Below are positions 20,441 to 23,123 of a stretch of 23,123 nucleotides of DNA, in pieces. The notes under the pieces are model-generated. The model worked only from the letters and a program-made list of their open reading frames with translations, did no database searches and was not told the DNA's origin. This stretch comes from SHLQ01 sp964562985 (lineage in GTDB: Bacteria > Actinomycetota > Acidimicrobiia > Acidimicrobiales > SHLQ01), in assembly GCA_964562985.1 (NCBI GenBank), contig CAZLWE010000054.1:1-23123 (forward strand). Direction: 5' to 3'. Each line of letters starts with the position of its first letter. The stretch's first letter is position 1. The position numbers were made by a program, and so were the translations under genes.

Positions 20441-21846
20441 TGGCTACCGGAGAATACGTCCCACACGCACCCGGCTACGTCGATTCGCCAGGAACCAAGA
20501 TCGTTACCGATCGGTTCCAGTACGAAGACAGCTACACCCTCGCTCGATACGAAGCGACCAATGGGTATGAAGGGCTCCGCGCTGCGCTACAGCAGACGCC
20601 CGATGAAGTGCATGGGACGACCCGAGACGCAACCCTACTCGGTCGCGGAGGCGCTGGTTTCCCGGCCGGAATTAAGTGGGGCTTTTGTCCCGACGATGTG
20701 TGGCCGCGGTATCTCGTTGTCAACGGCGACGAGTCCGAGCCCGGCACCTACAAGGACCGCCTGCTCATGGAGCGCGATCCGCACCAGCTGATCGAGGGCT
20801 GTCTCATCGCGTGTTACGCGATCGGACTCACCCAGTGCTTCCTTTACGTACGCGGTGAAATGGCGATCGCGCAGCAGCGAATCGCCGATGCTCTGAACGA
20901 GGCGTACGCCGCTGGCTACATCGGTCAGAACATTCTGGGCAGCGACTTCTCCGTCGACATCGTGCTGCACTGGGGTGCCGGCGCCTACATCGTGGGTGAA
21001 GAGACCGCCCTCATTGAGAGCCTCGAGGGCAACCGAGGTATGCCTCGCCTCAAGCCGCCGTTCTTCCCAGCCGCTGTCGGCCTCTACGGCCAGCCAACGA
21101 TCGTGAACAACGTCGAGACATTGGCGAACCTGCCATGGCTCATGCGTCATGGCGCCGACGCCTACAAAGAGTTCGGCACCGAAACCTCACCAGGCACCCG
21201 CATGTTCGCAGTGTCCGGTCACGTGAAGCGCCCCGGCGTCTATGAAGTACCGCAAGGTACGACCACCTATGAAGATCTGCTCTACGGCGAGGACTACTGC
21301 CAGGGCATCCGCGGCGACAACGAACTGAAGGCATTCATCCCCGGTGGCGGTTCTGCACCGTGGTTGTTCAAGGACCAGGTATCGCTTCCCCTCGAAGCCC
21401 GCCCGGTCGGTGCTGCCGGAACCATGCTCGGTTCTGGCGCCATCGTGGTGATGGACGACACCACCGACGCTGTCAAGGCCTGCCTGCGGGTGGTGCGCTT
21501 CTTCGCTCGCGAGTCGTGCGGCAAGTGCGCGCCATGTCGTGAAGGTACGAGCTGGGAAGAGAAGATTCTCCAGCGCATCCTCGACGGCTACGGTCGCCCC
21601 GGCGACATTGAGCTGCTGCTCGATATCGGCGACAACATCTCACCCGGGCCCTACCCCGTGGCCGCTGACGAGTCGCAAGGCTTGGAAGCCGTGCCATTCC
21701 CTCCTCGCCAGACCACGATCTGCCCACTCGGTCCAAGCTCGGTCGCGCCGATCACCTCGGCGCTGCGTCGCTTCCGCCACGAGTTCGAAGCCAAGATCGC
21801 AGCCGCACAGACTGGCGCTCCTGTTGAAGTAGGTACAGGCTCATGA
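20440..21846 (+). CDS. nuoF: NADH-quinone oxidoreductase subunit F
   Basis: NuoF oxidises NADH through FMN and passes electrons to cluster N3. In the 468-residue protein the FMN/NADH segments are GRGGAGFPAGIKW (68-80), NGDESEPGTYKDR (95-107) and GAGAYIVGEETALIESLEG (179-197). The [4Fe-4S] ligands are C360, C363 and C366 (ESCGKCAPCREGT) and C428 (TTICPLGP). About twenty residues (GPYPVAADESQGLEAVPFPP) lie between the last helix and the fourth cysteine, longer than in many homologues. The ATG overlaps the nuoE stop after GGAG. An in-frame upstream ATG at 20407 is inside nuoE and less likely. Confidence 0.97.
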   Translation: MATGEYVPHAPGYVDSPGTKIVTDRFQYEDSYTLARYEATNGYEGLRAALQQTPDEVHGTTRDATLLGRGGAGFPAGIKWGFCPDDVWPRYLVVNGDESEPGTYKDRLLMERDPHQLIEGCLIACYAIGLTQCFLYVRGEMAIAQQRIADALNEAYAAGYIGQNILGSDFSVDIVLHWGAGAYIVGEETALIESLEGNRGMPRLKPPFFPAAVGLYGQPTIVNNVETLANLPWLMRHGADAYKEFGTETSPGTRMFAVSGHVKRPGVYEVPQGTTTYEDLLYGEDYCQGIRGDNELKAFIPGGGSAPWLFKDQVSLPLEARPVGAAGTMLGSGAIVVMDDTTDAVKACLRVVRFFARESCGKCAPCREGTSWEEKILQRILDGYGRPGDIELLLDIGDNISPGPYPVAADESQGLEAVPFPPRQTTICPLGPSSVAPITSALRRFRHEFEAKIAAAQTGAPVEVGTGS

Positions 21847-23123
21847 CAACCACTGAACCTGAAGTCGAGACGGCCGTAACCGTCCACCTCAACGGCACCG
21901 AAGTCAGTGCTGAGAAGGGTGAGATGCTTATCGACGCTGCTGAGCGCAGTGGCGTGTACATCCCACGGTTCTGTTATCACCCACGCATGAAGCCGGTGGG
22001 CATGTGCCGCATGTGCCTGGTCGAGGTCGACACAGGACGCGGAATGGGCCTGCAACCGAGCTGCATGATTCCGGTTTCCGACGGCATGACCGTCGATACC
22101 GAGTCCGAGGTCACGAAAAAGGCCCAAGACGGCATTCTCGAGTTCCTCCTCATCAACCACCCACTCGATTGCCCGGTCTGTGACAAGGGTGGCGAGTGCC
22201 CGTTGCAAGACCAGACGATGGCCTATGGGTCTGGCGAGAGCCGGTTCGTCGAAGAGAAGCGTCACTTCAAGAAGCCGATCCCGATCAGCGACACGGTCTT
22301 CTTGGACCGCGAGCGATGCATCCTGTGCGACCGCTGCACCCGGTTCGCCAAGGAAGTTGCCGGTGACCCGCTCATCCACTTCCAGGCTCGTGGGAACCAG
22401 ACCGAGGTCAACACCTTCCCCGACGAGCCATTCAGCTCGTACTTCTCGGGCAACACGGTCCAGATCTGCCCCGTCGGCGCGCTCACCGCGAAGCCATACC
22501 GCTTCAAGGCGCGACCGTGGGACCTCACCGAGACTCCCTCTACGGCTACGACCGACTCGGTCGGGTCGCGCATCACCGTCCAGTCGTCTCGCAACGAAGT
22601 CCTCCGTTACTTGGGCGTCGATAGCGACGCGGTGAACTGGGGTTGGCTGTCCGACAAGGAGCGCTTCAACTTCGAAGCCTGGAACTCCGACGCTCGCGTC
22701 ACGACGCCGTTGGTACGCGGCGACAACCTCGGAGCTGCCAGTGACGATGGCGAGCAGTTGGTTGGCGCATCGTGGTCGATGGCGTTGGCTAAGGCCGCCG
22801 CCGCATTGACCAACGTCGACCCCGAGCGGGTGGCCTTTATCGGCGGCGCCCGCATGTCGAACGAGTCGCAGTACGCCTGGGCCAAGCTCGCCAAGTCGGT
22901 CGTTGGTACCGACAACGTCGACGCGCAGCTCGGCGACGGTCTCGACGCACGTCTCGTGCTCGGGCTTCCTCGGGCGACCATCGCTGATGCGTGCGCGCCG
23001 GGTGGCACGATCGTCGTACTTGGCGCCGATCCAAAAGAAACGCACGGAGCGCTCTTCTTGCGCCTCCGCCACGCCGCCGAACACGACAAGGCCACCTTGA
23101 TCGAGGTCGGGCCGCGCGCTGGT
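21843..23123 (+). CDS. nuoG: NADH-quinone oxidoreductase subunit G, partial (cut by window end), lacking N7 cysteines
   Basis: The first 427 codons are present and the frame is still open at the edge. NuoG continues the electron wire of complex I. The [2Fe-2S] N1b ligands are C44, C55, C58 and C74; the His-Cys cluster N5 has H106, C110, C113 and C119; N6a/b-type ligands are C159, C162, C165 and C209. In the following molybdopterin-oxidoreductase-like domain, the four cysteines of cluster N7 (found in many bacteria as C-x2-C-x3-C and GWLCDKGRF) are replaced: the aligned stretch is TPSTATTDSVGSR (231-243), then GWLSDKERF. N7 is off-pathway, so normal electron transfer should be unaffected. The start overlaps the nuoF stop (ATGA). 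Confidence 0.95.
   Translation, partial: MTTTEPEVETAVTVHLNGTEVSAEKGEMLIDAAERSGVYIPRFCYHPRMKPVGMCRMCLVEVDTGRGMGLQPSCMIPVSDGMTVDTESEVTKKAQDGILEFLLINHPLDCPVCDKGGECPLQDQTMAYGSGESRFVEEKRHFKKPIPISDTVFLDRERCILCDRCTRFAKEVAGDPLIHFQARGNQTEVNTFPDEPFSSYFSGNTVQICPVGALTAKPYRFKARPWDLTETPSTATTDSVGSRITVQSSRNEVLRYLGVDSDAVNWGWLSDKERFNFEAWNSDARVTTPLVRGDNLGAASDDGEQLVGASWSMALAKAAAALTNVDPERVAFIGGARMSNESQYAWAKLAKSVVGTDNVDAQLGDGLDARLVLGLPRATIADACAPGGTIVVLGADPKETHGALFLRLRHAAEHDKATLIEVGPRAG

Noticed and set aside
21651..23084. 477-codon minus-strand open frame opposite nuoF/nuoG
   Set aside because: It is a long shadow caused by codon bias. NuoG cluster motifs on the plus strand are decisive.
1..23123. tRNA, rRNA, CRISPR arrays, insertion sequences, attachment sites
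   Set aside because: Scanned by eye on both strands; nothing with the expected repeats, cloverleaf pattern or transposase motifs was found.

Overview
The window looks like a high-GC actinobacterial chromosome, most likely from an Acidimicrobiia-type (Ilumatobacter-like) free-living aerobe. This is inferred from gene content, frequent GTG starts, Ala/Pro-rich linkers, a DUF2342-type metalloprotease homologue and the style of the respiratory proteins. No tRNA, rRNA, CRISPR array, transposase or prophage gene was seen.

Region 1 (1-6606). A hairpin-rich non-coding end is followed by a metalloprotease-family protein (-), a tail-anchored SDR-fold protein (+), an HtrA/PDZ protein (-), then MoaE, a small basic membrane protein, MreB and a GFA-family zinc protein (all +), and a VOC/glyoxalase protein (-). 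The first three proteins each lack the residues that normally do catalysis in their families, so they may be adjacent pseudoenzymes.

Region 2 (6607-8949). hemB and hemL, two enzymes of the C5 tetrapyrrole pathway, are in one operon. The hemB promoter sits in an 18-bp gap shared with the divergent VOC gene, and hemB appears leaderless. Haem supply lies beside the haem-protein genes that follow.

Region 3 (8950-14348). A minus-strand pair encodes a membrane-anchored monohaem cytochrome c and a DUF2752 protein, ending in a good intrinsic terminator. Divergent from it is a five-gene plus-strand operon: a three-helix membrane protein, a 2x[4Fe-4S] ferredoxin, a b6-type cytochrome b, a subunit-IV-like protein and a Rieske protein. 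The intergenic region carries a CRP/GlxR-type palindrome at a distance suited to class I activation. The cytochrome b has X13/X14 histidine spacing and a cysteine at the position that binds haem c_n in b6f-type complexes. A strong hairpin closes this operon.

Region 4 (14393-23123). A second, probably leaderless promoter drives a dihaem cytochrome c, an unrecognised 362-residue membrane protein and nuoA-nuoG. Genes are closely packed or overlap, and nuoG runs off the end. NuoG has lost all four cysteines of the N7 cluster.

Together regions 3 and 4 encode a NADH to menaquinone to cytochrome c chain. Its quinol-oxidising module is split and b6-like, with an embedded ferredoxin, while its likely cytochrome partner is co-transcribed with complex I. 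A short N-terminal motif (IPEHL-x-KR / IPAHLLARS) recurs in the minus-strand cytochrome c and the subunit-IV-like protein and may mark an undescribed cytoplasmic docking element.
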